Shown: positions 24,228 to 32,639 of the stretch, in pieces
Layout: each line of letters begins with the position of its first letter
How positions within the stretch are numbered: position 1 is the stretch's first letter
Assembly (NCBI GenBank): GCA_963977415.1
Contig: CAXBOS010000003.1
Span: 248,001-312,000 of the forward strand
Reading direction: 5' to 3'
Length of the DNA stretch: 64,000 nucleotides
Source of the DNA: Croceimicrobium sp963977415
GTDB taxonomy: Bacteria > Bacteroidota > Bacteroidia > Flavobacteriales > Schleiferiaceae
The notes under the pieces: model-generated
Seen by the model: the letters and a program-made list of their open reading frames with translations, nothing else
Told to the model about the DNA's origin: nothing
The model's database searches: none
Position numbers and translations under genes: made by a program

Positions 24228-26513
24228 ATGAAAAAAACACTATTATTGACAGGGCTTGTATTGGCCTTCACTGCTTGTAAGCCCGAAGAGTCTAAAACAG
24301 CTGAAAACAATACGGAAGAAGCCGGAAAATGCCCCATGGGTTTCAGCTCTGGCAAATCAGCTGGCACCACCCTTCAAGGCGAAGGTCCAACCAACAAAGA
24401 CTGGTGGCCCAACCAATTAGATTTAAGCGTATTACGTCAGCATTCTGAATTATCGAACCCCATGGGTGAAGATTTTGATTATGCCGAAGCTTTTAATAGC
24501 CTTGATTATGAAGCCGTAAAAGCAGATATCCGCGCGGTTATGACCGATTCGCAAGATTGGTGGCCGGCAGATTATGGAAATTATGGCCCCCTATTTATTC
24601 GCATGGCTTGGCATAGTGCCGGTACTTACCGCACCGGTGATGGTAGAGGCGGATCTGGTGAAGGCCAACAACGTTTTGCCCCGCTAAACAGTTGGCCCGA
24701 CAACGGAAACCTTGATAAAGCACGCCGTCTAATATGGCCTATCAAACAAAAATATGGCAGCAAGCTTTCTTGGGCCGACTTAATGATCCTTACGGGAAAT
24801 GTAGCTCTGGAGTCTATGGGCTTTGAAACTATTGGTTTCGGTGGTGGCCGTGCCGATGTTTGGGAACCAGCTAGTAATGTGTATTGGGGTGCAGAAGCAA
24901 AAATGCTTGAAAATAAAAAGCGCTATAATGAAGAAGGCGAATTAGAAGATCCTTTAGCGGCCGTGCAAATGGGTTTAATTTATGTTAACCCCGAGGGCCC
25001 TAATGGTAACCCCGACCCAAAATTAGCCGCTCATGACATTCGCGAGACCTTTGGTCGTATGGGAATGAACGATGAAGAAACTGTTGCTCTAATCGCTGGT
25101 GGTCACACTTTAGGTAAAACCCACGGTGCAGGCGATGCCTCTTTAGTGGGCGCAGAGCCAGAAGCGGCAAGCATTGAGGAACAAGGCTTTGGCTGGAAAA
25201 GCGACTACAAGTCTGGCAAAGGGCAAGATGCTATTACTTCAGGTTTAGAGGTGATTTGGACCGCTACTCCAACCCAATGGAGTCAAACTTATTTCGCAAA
25301 TTTATTTGCTTTTGAATGGGAGTTAACCAAAAGCCCAGCGGGTGCTCACCAATGGGTAGCTAAGGATGCAGGAGAAATTTTCCCCGATGCCTTCGATGAA
25401 AACAAGAAGCATAAACCGACCATGCTTACTACTGACCTTTCTTTACGTTTTGATCCCGTTTACGAGAAAATTTCACGTCGCTTTTTAGAAAATCCAGAAG
25501 AGTTTAATGCCGCCTTCGCTCGTGCTTGGTTTAAATTAACCCACCGCGACATGGGCCCGAAAGCTCTTTATTTAGGACCAGAAGTTCCCGCTGAAGATTT
25601 CATTTGGCAAGACCCAATTCCTGCTGCTGATTACGATCAAATTAATCAGAAAGATATCGCCGCTTTAAAAACTTCTATCCTTAATTCTGGACTAAGCATT
25701 CGAGAATTAGCTTCTACCGCTTGGGCATCGGCCTCCACTTTCCGTGGATCGGATAAAAAAGGTGGTGCCAATGGAGCACGCATCCGTCTTGAGCCCCAAA
25801 GAAGTTGGGAAGTAAATAACCCGACTCAGCTCAATAAAGTCCTAAATGCACTAGAAAAAATACAGTCAGACTTCAATGCTAAGTCTGGATCTAAAAAGGT
25901 TTCTATGGCCGACCTCATTGTTTTAGGCGGTAATACTGCGGTTGAGCAAGCAGCCAAAAATGGTGGCTTCAACATTAGTGTCCCTTTCACTCCCGGTAGA
26001 ACGGATGCTAGCCAAGAGCATACTGATATAGAATCTATGGCGGTGTTAGAACCCATGGCCGATGGTTTTAGAAACTATTTAAAAACCCAATACTCTATTC
26101 CCACCGAGGCACTTTTAGTAGATAAAGCCCAATTACTAACCCTCAGTACTCCCGAGATGGCCGTTTTAGTGGGCGGAATGCGCAGTATGGATTTGAATTA
26201 CGATCAGTCTAAGCACGGTATTTTCACTACTAAACCTGGCACTCTTAGCAACGATTTCTTTGTAAACTTGATGAGCATGAGCAATGAGTGGTCGGCTACC
26301 GATGACACTAAGGAAGTATTTGAAGCAAAAGATCGCAAAACGGGCGAAGTAAGCTGGACTGCGACTCGCGCCGATCTTATATTCGGTTCTAATTCAGAGT
26401 TGCGAGCAATTGCGGAAGTTTACGCCAGTAACGATGCGAAAGAGAAATTTGTAAATGACTTTGTAGCTGCTTGGAGCAAAGTGATGAGCCTCGATCGTTT
26501 CGATTTGAAATAG
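24228..26513 (+). CDS. katG: Catalase-peroxidase KatG, lipoprotein form
   Basis: 761 aa, normal length for a two-domain KatG plus an extra leader. The active N-terminal domain has the distal residues R125, W128 and H129 (RMAWHSAGTYR), Y252 (IYVNPEGPNG) and M278, which with W128 would form the Met-Tyr-Trp adduct. The proximal heme ligand is H293 (AGGHTLGKTHG). The C-terminal domain is the usual heme-less copy. The unusual feature is the start: MKKTLLLTGLVLAFTAC is a lipoprotein signal with the lipid-modified Cys at 17, then a Glu/Asn-rich linker. The enzyme should act in the periplasm or on the outer membrane, removing H2O2 outside the cytoplasm. It has its own promoter and terminator. No oxyR-like gene is adjacent. 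Confidence 0.95.
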   Translation: MKKTLLLTGLVLAFTACKPEESKTAENNTEEAGKCPMGFSSGKSAGTTLQGEGPTNKDWWPNQLDLSVLRQHSELSNPMGEDFDYAEAFNSLDYEAVKADIRAVMTDSQDWWPADYGNYGPLFIRMAWHSAGTYRTGDGRGGSGEGQQRFAPLNSWPDNGNLDKARRLIWPIKQKYGSKLSWADLMILTGNVALESMGFETIGFGGGRADVWEPASNVYWGAEAKMLENKKRYNEEGELEDPLAAVQMGLIYVNPEGPNGNPDPKLAAHDIRETFGRMGMNDEETVALIAGGHTLGKTHGAGDASLVGAEPEAASIEEQGFGWKSDYKSGKGQDAITSGLEVIWTATPTQWSQTYFANLFAFEWELTKSPAGAHQWVAKDAGEIFPDAFDENKKHKPTMLTTDLSLRFDPVYEKISRRFLENPEEFNAAFARAWFKLTHRDMGPKALYLGPEVPAEDFIWQDPIPAADYDQINQKDIAALKTSILNSGLSIRELASTAWASASTFRGSDKKGGANGARIRLEPQRSWEVNNPTQLNKVLNALEKIQSDFNAKSGSKKVSMADLIVLGGNTAVEQAAKNGGFNISVPFTPGRTDASQEHTDIESMAVLEPMADGFRNYLKTQYSIPTEALLVDKAQLLTLSTPEMAVLVGGMRSMDLNYDQSKHGIFTTKPGTLSNDFFVNLMSMSNEWSATDDTKEVFEAKDRKTGEVSWTATRADLIFGSNSELRAIAEVYASNDAKEKFVNDFVAAWSKVMSLDRFDLK

Positions 26514-26545
26514 AAAGAGCCACTAAATTTGATAATCCCATCACC

Positions 26546-26576
26546 AAGGCCCTTAGTTATTCTAAGGGCCTTTTTT
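26546..26576 (+). terminator. Rho-independent terminator after katG
   Basis: AAGGCCCTTAG and CTAAGGGCCTT form an 11-bp stem with a TTATT loop and a T run. Confidence 0.9.
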
Positions 26577-26678
26577 ATGAAAGAAATTTAACCCTCGCTA
26601 TTTGGCAAACTCTCACAGAATCCATAAAATTATATCAAAAGGTCTAGACTTTTCACCTGCAAATAGCATTACAGTAGG

Positions 26679-26686
26679 TACCTTTG
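26679..26686 (+). promoter_or_regulatory. -7 promoter box for ppa
   Basis: TACCTTTG matches TAnnTTTG, 22 bp before the ATG of ppa. Confidence 0.6.
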
Positions 26687-26708
26687 CAGAGAATTTCAAA
26701 AAAAAACC

Positions 26709-27254
26709 ATGAAAATCGATAAAACTAATCCTTGGCACAAAGTAAAGGTTGGTGAAAATCAACCCGATATAGTAAACGGAATCATCGAAATTCCTAAAAA
26801 TACGCGCGCTAAATACGAATTAGACAAAGATTCAGGTTTACTTCTAATGGATCGAGTAATTTACTCTTCCATGTATTATCCTGCAAACTATGGATTTATT
26901 CCGCAAACCTATTGCGATGATAAAGACCCCTTAGATATTTTAGTGCTTTCGCAGATAGACATTGTACCTATGTGCATTGTTTCTTCTAAAGTTATTGGCG
27001 TTATGCGCATGATTGACAATGGTGAGCTAGATGATAAAATTATTGCTGTGGCCCAGAACGACATGAGCGTAAGTCATATTAATGATATATCGGAGTTACC
27101 CGCACATTTTATTAAAGAGCTTAAAAACTTCTTTGAAGATTATAAAAAACTGGAAAACAAAACGGTTAGTATTGAAGAGTTTCAAGATGCGGCAACCGCC
27201 AAGAAAATTATTAGCCAAAGTATGATAGACTACATAAAATATATCGGGGAATAA
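26709..27254 (+). CDS. ppa: Inorganic pyrophosphatase, family I
   Basis: 181 aa, the usual size for a soluble family I enzyme. It hydrolyses pyrophosphate to two phosphates in the cytoplasm, pulling biosynthetic reactions forward. The signature CDDKDPLDILV (acidic metal ligands D71, D73, D76) and YYPANYGFIPQTY are intact, as is the N-terminal EIPKNTRAKYELD. It is a single gene with its own -7 box and a strong terminator. Confidence 0.95.
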   Translation: MKIDKTNPWHKVKVGENQPDIVNGIIEIPKNTRAKYELDKDSGLLLMDRVIYSSMYYPANYGFIPQTYCDDKDPLDILVLSQIDIVPMCIVSSKVIGVMRMIDNGELDDKIIAVAQNDMSVSHINDISELPAHFIKELKNFFEDYKKLENKTVSIEEFQDAATAKKIISQSMIDYIKYIGE

Positions 27255-27280
27255 TTTACTAATCCTCCTTAAAAAAAGAA

Positions 27281-27317
27281 AAGGCTTCTTCACGGTTAGG
27301 TAAAGAAGCCTTTTTTG
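27281..27317. terminator. Bidirectional terminator between ppa and the OMP gene
   Basis: AAGGCTTCTT and AAGAAGCCTT form a stem. A T run follows on the plus strand and A-rich sequence precedes it, so it can serve the convergent gene as well. Confidence 0.85.
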
Positions 27318-27335
27318 TGCTAGGAAATATTTTTT

Positions 27336-28019
27336 CTAAAAACGATATCCGATGGTAACCCCTAAACGAGGGTCAATACGGATAAAGTCAAAAGGATTTA
27401 TCGCTGGTTCCACATTATTTGTATAGGTTGATTCATTAACAAATGTGTAACCCATACCTAGCCAAACTCCAAAAGTTAGGCCCGATTTCATAGCAAGCAT
27501 ATAGCCCGAAGTTAGTCCGGCCGAAAGACCGAAATAACTTAAATCATAATACTCTACTTCTACATCTGGAAAGAAGTTACCCGGCTGTATCACAGACTTT
27601 AGATTCGCAAGCTGCTCCCCGCTAGTGGAAAGACTGCGAACTTTTAAATAGCCTCCAATAAACCAACGATCAAGACCTGGGCGTCTATTGGGATTAAAAT
27701 AATATCGAAATTCAGGAGCGGCCATAAAACCATTTAATGGAATAGTAGAAATCTTAGGCGCTTCACCGGGTACCGATAAAGTCTGACCAATAGGAATACT
27801 TACAAATCCTAAAGTTAAAACGGTACTCATGTTCTTATTGAGTCCATACTCAAGATTAGCAGAAAAAGTACCAGAAAACATTGGTGAAACATTTAAATGA
27901 ACGCCAAAATTTCCGCCTTTACGCCGTCTACGGCGATCCTCGTCCTCACCCTCCGCAAAGGCATTAAAACTGGTAAAAAAAATTGCTAGCAAAGCAAATA
28001 ATACAGTAGTTTTTCTCAT
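27336..28019 (-). CDS. Outer-membrane beta-barrel protein
   Basis: 227 aa from the ATG at 28019, which gives a clean signal peptide (MRKTTVLFALLAIFFTSFNAFA). The frame is open 16 codons further but without one. After a short EGEDEDRRRRRKGG stretch the protein alternates short amphipathic strands with turns and ends GVTIGYRF with a terminal aromatic, as barrels recognised by the Bam complex do. It is predicted to be an 8-10-stranded barrel of the OmpW/OMP_b-brl type. Function unknown. The acidic/basic stretch straight after the signal peptide is unusual. Confidence 0.75.
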   Translation of the reverse strand: MRKTTVLFALLAIFFTSFNAFAEGEDEDRRRRRKGGNFGVHLNVSPMFSGTFSANLEYGLNKNMSTVLTLGFVSIPIGQTLSVPGEAPKISTIPLNGFMAAPEFRYYFNPNRRPGLDRWFIGGYLKVRSLSTSGEQLANLKSVIQPGNFFPDVEVEYYDLSYFGLSAGLTSGYMLAMKSGLTFGVWLGMGYTFVNESTYTNNVEPAINPFDFIRIDPRLGVTIGYRF

Positions 28020-28204
28020 AATAAATTTATTTAGAGCAAATAAACTAACAATATCAAAACTATGCAAGCAATAAATACCTATAAAATTTCAAATAATTAA
28101 GCTAAACTAGAAACAATGTGAAAGTAAAAAACTAGGTTCTTCTAATTTTACAATATGCTTTTAGCAATTTTCCAAATTAATATAGTTTTCAACTTAATAC
28201 GCTT

Positions 28205-28789
28205 TCAATTTTTTGCTATCCACGCTTTAACAGCAGCCAGCAGCTCCTTATAAAAAGCACTAAATAAGGGCCTAATTTGCCCTTCTAAAATTTGCAATTG
28301 ATCTGCAGCTTGAGCCATGTTATTAGGGTATTTAGTTCTATTACTCATTCCCTTTAAACTTCTTTGCAAACCCTCTAAACTTGCATAATTTAATAACCAG
28401 TTCCCCCTTTCCATATAATGCAACATGTGCACAGTGGCCTCTGGTAATTCATCTATTCGGCTATTAAATAATCTATACGCATTCTTTGCAAAATCTGCCA
28501 GAGACTCTTGATGCCAAAAATGATAGTCGCGTGCTAAAAGATGATCGAAATAGATGTCCATCACCACTCCACTAAATTTTCCTTGCTGTGGCCGAATAAG
28601 AGCTTTGGCCTCTTCCACCAGCGAGTGACGGTCTGTGTAATCATCAATAAAATGATGCAATTGTATACCGCGCTGAACCGCAGAGCTAAAGTCGCTGAAC
28701 TTAGCCCTTCGGGTAAAATCGGCCACTAAATTACCCAGCATTAGATCATCATTTTTAAAGGAAAGACTAAGGTGCGCTAGGTAATTCAT
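28205..28789 (-). CDS. acpH: Acyl-carrier-protein phosphodiesterase (AcpH/DUF479)
   Basis: 194 aa, matching the family length. MNYLAHLSLSF, LMLGNLVADF and GIQLHHFIDDYTD are the family blocks. The His and Asp residues there belong to the HD-like metal site that removes 4'-phosphopantetheine from holo-ACP. A VVMDIYFDHLLARD block follows. It is divergent from the next operon with only 30 bp between starts. Confidence 0.85.
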   Translation of the reverse strand: MNYLAHLSLSFKNDDLMLGNLVADFTRRAKFSDFSSAVQRGIQLHHFIDDYTDRHSLVEEAKALIRPQQGKFSGVVMDIYFDHLLARDYHFWHQESLADFAKNAYRLFNSRIDELPEATVHMLHYMERGNWLLNYASLEGLQRSLKGMSNRTKYPNNMAQAADQLQILEGQIRPLFSAFYKELLAAVKAWIAKN

Positions 28790-28803
28790 GCTGCAAATAT
28801 GTG

Positions 28804-28811
28804 TAAATTTG
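28804..28811 (+). promoter_or_regulatory. -7 promoter box that decides the start of the next gene
   Basis: TAAATTTG fits TAnnTTTG. It overlaps the first possible ATG (28799), so translation more likely begins at the ATG at 28820. Confidence 0.45.
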
Positions 28812-28819
28812 CAAGCATA

Positions 28820-29209
28820 ATGAGGTTCGCACGGCTTATTAGTATCTTATTCCTAAGCATTTACAGTTATTCTCAACTGCAAAGCCTTATCGTTATTGGT
28901 GATTATGTGATTGATTACCAAAGTTATAAATACGAAAAGTGCGAGAACAAAGATCGCCCTGAGTTAAAATGCAATGGAACTTGTCAGTTAGCAAAGCTTT
29001 TGGCTAGCCCCGTTAAAACAGCTCCCGAATTGGGGACGGTTTTACTTTTCCAAACTCAGGTATATTTAAGTCCAAGGGTAGAAATCCAGCTTCCTATGGT
29101 GGACAATAGCAAAAGCTATTTCTCCTGCCAAACCTTTAATCTCAAATCAGGGGTTTCGAAAAATTATCTTCCCCCTCCTAAAATTGAAATAGAAGCCCGT
29201 CTTATCTAA
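28820..29209 (+). CDS. Small secreted protein with a CENKDRPELKCNGTC motif
   Basis: 129 aa from the ATG at 28820, giving a signal peptide (MRFARLISILFLSIYSYSQ). The motif YEKCENKDRPELKCNGTCQLAKLL is typical of a small uncharacterised Bacteroidota family with N-K-D-x-P-x-L-x-C-N-G-x-C, often seen in metal-related gene neighbourhoods; three Cys could bind a metal. It is the first gene of a plus-strand operon with the two following envelope genes (22 bp, then a 1-bp overlap). Confidence 0.65.
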   Translation: MRFARLISILFLSIYSYSQLQSLIVIGDYVIDYQSYKYEKCENKDRPELKCNGTCQLAKLLASPVKTAPELGTVLLFQTQVYLSPRVEIQLPMVDNSKSYFSCQTFNLKSGVSKNYLPPPKIEIEARLI

Positions 29210-29231
29210 TTTCAATTTTTAATTTTTCAAT

Positions 29232-30119
29232 ATGCGTCTTTATTCGTTGATCCTAATTATTTGGGTTCAATCACTCTATAGCAATATCTCAGCTTGCGAT
29301 GTTTGCGGCTGCGCCTCCATGGGCTTTAGCATGGGAGAATGGTCTCCTAATGCTAAATATAGCATAGCAAGCAATTATGGATTTCGCCAGTTTAACAACT
29401 TAGGCTTTAATGATAATTTCCATCTTGCTGAACTAGTTTTCACTTATCGCTTGAATAGCAAATTTCACCTCGAAACACGTCTACCCTTTATTTGGGCCGA
29501 ACGCAGTTTTTCGAACGCCTTACGGGCGAATGAGCAGCTGCAAGGCTTAGGTGATGTTAGTGTTAGTTTGGGATATGAATTATTTTCCATCCTAAATCCT
29601 TCTTCCCTACAAAGTCTTTACTTGTCGGCGGGAATAAACCTCCCCACGGCTGCTTATCAAAATGCCCTTGCGGAAGATGAATTAAGTCCAAACTTTCAAT
29701 TAGGCACCGCTAGTCTAGATTATCTAGCCACTTTAGCCTACCAAATAAATACTAAAAATTACATGGGCTTTGCCCAAACTGCTTATCTTTTAAATACGCG
29801 TAATCGCTATCAATACGCTTTTGGAAATCAGGCATTTCTCAATTTGAGAATAGGTCGGAAAGTAAAATTCAAAGCCGCCGAAAGTTCATGGCTCATTTTC
29901 ACAGGCCTAAGCGGCGAACATTTCGCACGCGACATCAATGAACGATCATACTATCAAGCTGGTACAGGTGGCTCTGCCGCTTTCGCTGATATCGGTGCTT
30001 ACTACTTTGTGGAGCGGTGGCGCATCAGCCTAAGCTACCAAAACAAAATTGCCCAAAGAAAAGACAGCAATTATAAAGCAGGAAATCAATTAAAACTTAA
30101 AATCAATTATTCTTTCTAA
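29232..30119 (+). CDS. Outer-membrane channel-like protein with CDVCGC motif
   Basis: 295 aa. A signal peptide (MRLYSLILIIWVQSLYSNISA) is followed at once by CDVCGCASMGFSMGEW, then a run of beta strands ending KLKINYSF with a terminal Phe. This fits an outer-membrane barrel of the phenol-degradation/transporter-like type. The CDVCGC start occurs in a Bacteroidota family, and the Cys cluster may bind copper or another metal. It shares an operon with the CENKD protein and a DUF4625-like lipoprotein, which supports a metal-linked envelope role, but this is inference. Confidence 0.65.
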   Translation: MRLYSLILIIWVQSLYSNISACDVCGCASMGFSMGEWSPNAKYSIASNYGFRQFNNLGFNDNFHLAELVFTYRLNSKFHLETRLPFIWAERSFSNALRANEQLQGLGDVSVSLGYELFSILNPSSLQSLYLSAGINLPTAAYQNALAEDELSPNFQLGTASLDYLATLAYQINTKNYMGFAQTAYLLNTRNRYQYAFGNQAFLNLRIGRKVKFKAAESSWLIFTGLSGEHFARDINERSYYQAGTGGSAAFADIGAYYFVERWRISLSYQNKIAQRKDSNYKAGNQLKLKINYSF

Positions 30120-30511
30120 TGCGAAAAATTTGGATCAGCATTATCACATTGATAAGTCTCTCTAGCTGCGAAAAAATTAAAGGAGTGGAAGGCCGTGAAG
30201 ACACGGAAGGACCAAGTATCACCATTTTTCAGCCTCAAGCAGAAAGCTTTCACAGTAATGATACTCTTATAATTGAAGTGTTATTTAGCGATAACGACGG
30301 GCTCCACGACGTTTACATCGGTTTAAACGATATGACGATAGGTTTGAAACGCATTCATTGGTCGCTACACGAGCACGGAGTCAACGCTAAAATCGACACA
30401 TTTTATGTTTTCCCCAGCGACACTGGGCGGAAAGAGTATGTATTACAAATAGAAAGCAGCGATCATAATAATAACCGCTGCTCTACTCGTAAACCTTTAT
30501 TTTTAAACTAA
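30119..30511 (+). CDS. DUF4625-like lipoprotein
   Basis: 130 aa. MRKIWISIITLISLSSC gives a lipoprotein signal (Cys 17). The rest has the form of an Ig-like domain: DTEGPSITIFQPQAESFHSNDTLIIEVLFSDNDGLHDVYI, with WSLHEHGVNAKIDTFYVFP. His residues in HWSLHEHG could bind metal. It starts within the stop of the barrel gene (TAATG) and overlaps the convergent purS gene by 4 bp. Confidence 0.7.
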   Translation: MRKIWISIITLISLSSCEKIKGVEGREDTEGPSITIFQPQAESFHSNDTLIIEVLFSDNDGLHDVYIGLNDMTIGLKRIHWSLHEHGVNAKIDTFYVFPSDTGRKEYVLQIESSDHNNNRCSTRKPLFLN

Positions 30512-30759
30512 AGTGCGGCGAGGCTAAACTCGTAACTTTCAGTAATAGGATTAATTAGAAGTTTTTTGCAGGCTTCATCTACCTTCGCTTGAGCGCTTGC
30601 CTCATCAGCAGCTTCCACTTCCAAGTGGATGTGTTTACCGATGCGTACACCTGAAATTTCGGATAAACCGATATTTATCATACTACTAGAAACCGCCTTC
30701 CCTTGTGGGTCTAATAAGGCTTGATGTGGCATTACGTTAATTTCAGCTTTAAATTTCAT
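30508..30759 (-). CDS. purS: Phosphoribosylformylglycinamidine synthase subunit PurS
   Basis: 83 aa, normal for PurS. MKFKAEINVMPHQALLDPQGKAV is the family signature, and SEISGVRIGKHIHLEVEA follows. PurS is the small subunit that bridges PurL and PurQ in the fourth step of purine synthesis. purL and purQ are not in the window. It follows pssA by 11 bp, an uncommon operon partner. Confidence 0.9.
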   Translation of the reverse strand: MKFKAEINVMPHQALLDPQGKAVSSSMINIGLSEISGVRIGKHIHLEVEAADEASAQAKVDEACKKLLINPITESYEFSLAAL

Positions 30760-30770
30760 GGCTGTATAAA

Positions 30771-31484
30771 TTATTCAATTTCCCTGCTTTTGGGTTTAAA
30801 AAATATAGAAATAAGCAGGTACAAAGGTATAACAAAGGCGAAAGCCCGAAAGCGTAGAAGAGCAAAAAGTAGAACTATTGCCACAATTAATAATATGCGA
30901 GACTTATTTGCCTTCCAACTAAGCTCCTTTACTTTTAAAGAGAGTAAGGGAATTTCTGCGACTAAGAGCAAAGAGGAGGCGATTGTTAAGAAACTTAAAA
31001 AGAATGGATGTAACAAAATGGCTTCGGTAGTTGGGTTCTCCGTTTTAAGAGCCCAAATCGCTAAAGAGTAAATGAGAATGGTGTTGGCGGGTGTTGGTAA
31101 GCCTATAAAATTATCGGTTTGGCGGGTGTCGATATTAAATTTCGCTAAGCGTAAGGCCGAAAAAATAGGCACTAAAAAAGCTAAATAGGGTAAAAATGCA
31201 GGTAAGGGTTCACCACTACCTGATACTTCTAAAAAAAGGTAATACAGCATAAATCCTGGCGCCACGCCAAAACTTACCATATCAGCTAAACTATCTAATT
31301 GTAATCCTAATTCTGAATGCACACCTAGAGCCCGAGCGACCATTCCGTCTAAAAAATCGAAGACCAAGGAAGCGGCCAGTAAATATGCGGCCAGCACTAC
31401 ATTACCATCAAAAAGAGCGATAATAGCAAACAATCCCGCAGCGAGGTTTGCGAGAGTTAATAAATTTGGAATAACACTTTTCAT
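30771..31484 (-). CDS. pssA: CDP-diacylglycerol-serine O-phosphatidyltransferase
   Basis: 237 aa, multi-pass inner-membrane enzyme. It makes phosphatidylserine, the precursor of phosphatidylethanolamine, from CDP-DAG and serine. The CDP-alcohol phosphotransferase motif DGx2ARx8Gx3Dx3D is complete (DGMVARALGVHSELGLQLDSLAD). About eight hydrophobic segments are seen. It is the first gene of a two-gene unit with purS. Confidence 0.92.
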   Translation of the reverse strand: MKSVIPNLLTLANLAAGLFAIIALFDGNVVLAAYLLAASLVFDFLDGMVARALGVHSELGLQLDSLADMVSFGVAPGFMLYYLFLEVSGSGEPLPAFLPYLAFLVPIFSALRLAKFNIDTRQTDNFIGLPTPANTILIYSLAIWALKTENPTTEAILLHPFFLSFLTIASSLLLVAEIPLLSLKVKELSWKANKSRILLIVAIVLLFALLRFRAFAFVIPLYLLISIFFKPKSREIE

Positions 31485-31568
31485 ATTTAATGGGCCTTAT
31501 GAAGCAATATTAGTACAATTGTAGTGTTTAAAAGGACGGAAATTAATTTATTTGCCTCAAATATTCCC

Positions 31569-32639
31569 TTGAAAAAACTAGTACTACTTCTACTACTTTC
31601 ACCTCTGCTCAGTTGGAGTCAGGCTCGAAAATATTCCAATGCCTTTTTAGAGATTGGTATTGATGCGCGCGCCATGGCCATGTCGAATGCAGTAATTGCC
31701 TCTACCAACGATATTAGCGCTGCTTATTGGAACCCCGCCGGATTAGTAGGTATCGAAAACAGCTGGCAAGCAGCCGCCATGCACGCCGAATACTTTGCGA
31801 GTATCGCTCAGTACGATTATGCGGCTTATGCTCAAAATATAGATAAGAATAGTACGGCTGCCATATCTTTTATTCGCTTTGGCGTAGATGACATTCTTAA
31901 TACCACCGATCTCATAGACCAAAATGGCAATGTGGATTACGATCGTATCACACGCTTCTCCGCAGCAGATTACGCCTTAATTGGATCTTATGCGCGCCGA
32001 TCTACCCAGATAGAAAACCTTAGCTATGGTGCGAATTTTAAAATCGTTTACCGCCAAATCGGTGATTTCGCAAGCTCTATAGGTTTTGGTTTTGACGCTG
32101 GACTGCAATATCAAATTGGCAAATGGCAAATCGGTGCTAGCTTTAAAGATATTACCACCACTTTTAACGCATGGACCATTAACGAAGAAGCTTTCGGCGA
32201 AAGTTTAGAAATAACCAATAGCGATTTACCCACCGAAAACTTAGAACTTACCATTCCCCGGATACTCTTCGGTTTTGGCCGAAGCTTTCAGTTGAACGAC
32301 AAGTACAGTTTACACAGCGAAATGAGCGCCGACTTTACTTTTGGAGGCAGGGAGAACACCTTAATATCGAGTGAAATAACCAATATCAATCCTAACTTAG
32401 GACTTGAATTAGGCTATTTAAATTTTGTTTTCCTACGCACTGGTTTTGGCAATGTAAAACGCCTTACTAGTTTCAGCAACGAGACTAGCTTTAGCCTGCA
32501 ACCCAATTTAGGGATAGGTTTTTTGTACCGTGGCATTTCCATAGATTACGCTTTAACCGACATTGGCAGCGCATCCGGCACTCTTTATTCAAATATCTTC
32601 TCTTTAAAATTTAACTTTGAGGACTTTAAAAAGTCTTAA
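31569..32639 (+). CDS. PorV/PorQ family outer-membrane protein
   Basis: 356 aa from a TTG at 31569, chosen because it gives an exact signal peptide (MKKLVLLLLLSPLLSWSQ); a GTG at 31524 is also open. The mature start KYSNAFLEIGIDARAMAMSNAVIAST and AYWNPAGL are the PorV/PorQ signatures (type IX secretion and related FadL-like barrels). The rest is a FadL-like 14-strand barrel. PorV shuttles sorting-domain proteins to the cell-surface attachment complex; several homologues usually exist per genome, so I do not assign it to PorV itself. It is the first gene of an operon (ATG of the next gene overlaps its stop). Confidence 0.8.
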   Translation: MKKLVLLLLLSPLLSWSQARKYSNAFLEIGIDARAMAMSNAVIASTNDISAAYWNPAGLVGIENSWQAAAMHAEYFASIAQYDYAAYAQNIDKNSTAAISFIRFGVDDILNTTDLIDQNGNVDYDRITRFSAADYALIGSYARRSTQIENLSYGANFKIVYRQIGDFASSIGFGFDAGLQYQIGKWQIGASFKDITTTFNAWTINEEAFGESLEITNSDLPTENLELTIPRILFGFGRSFQLNDKYSLHSEMSADFTFGGRENTLISSEITNINPNLGLELGYLNFVFLRTGFGNVKRLTSFSNETSFSLQPNLGIGFLYRGISIDYALTDIGSASGTLYSNIFSLKFNFEDFKKS

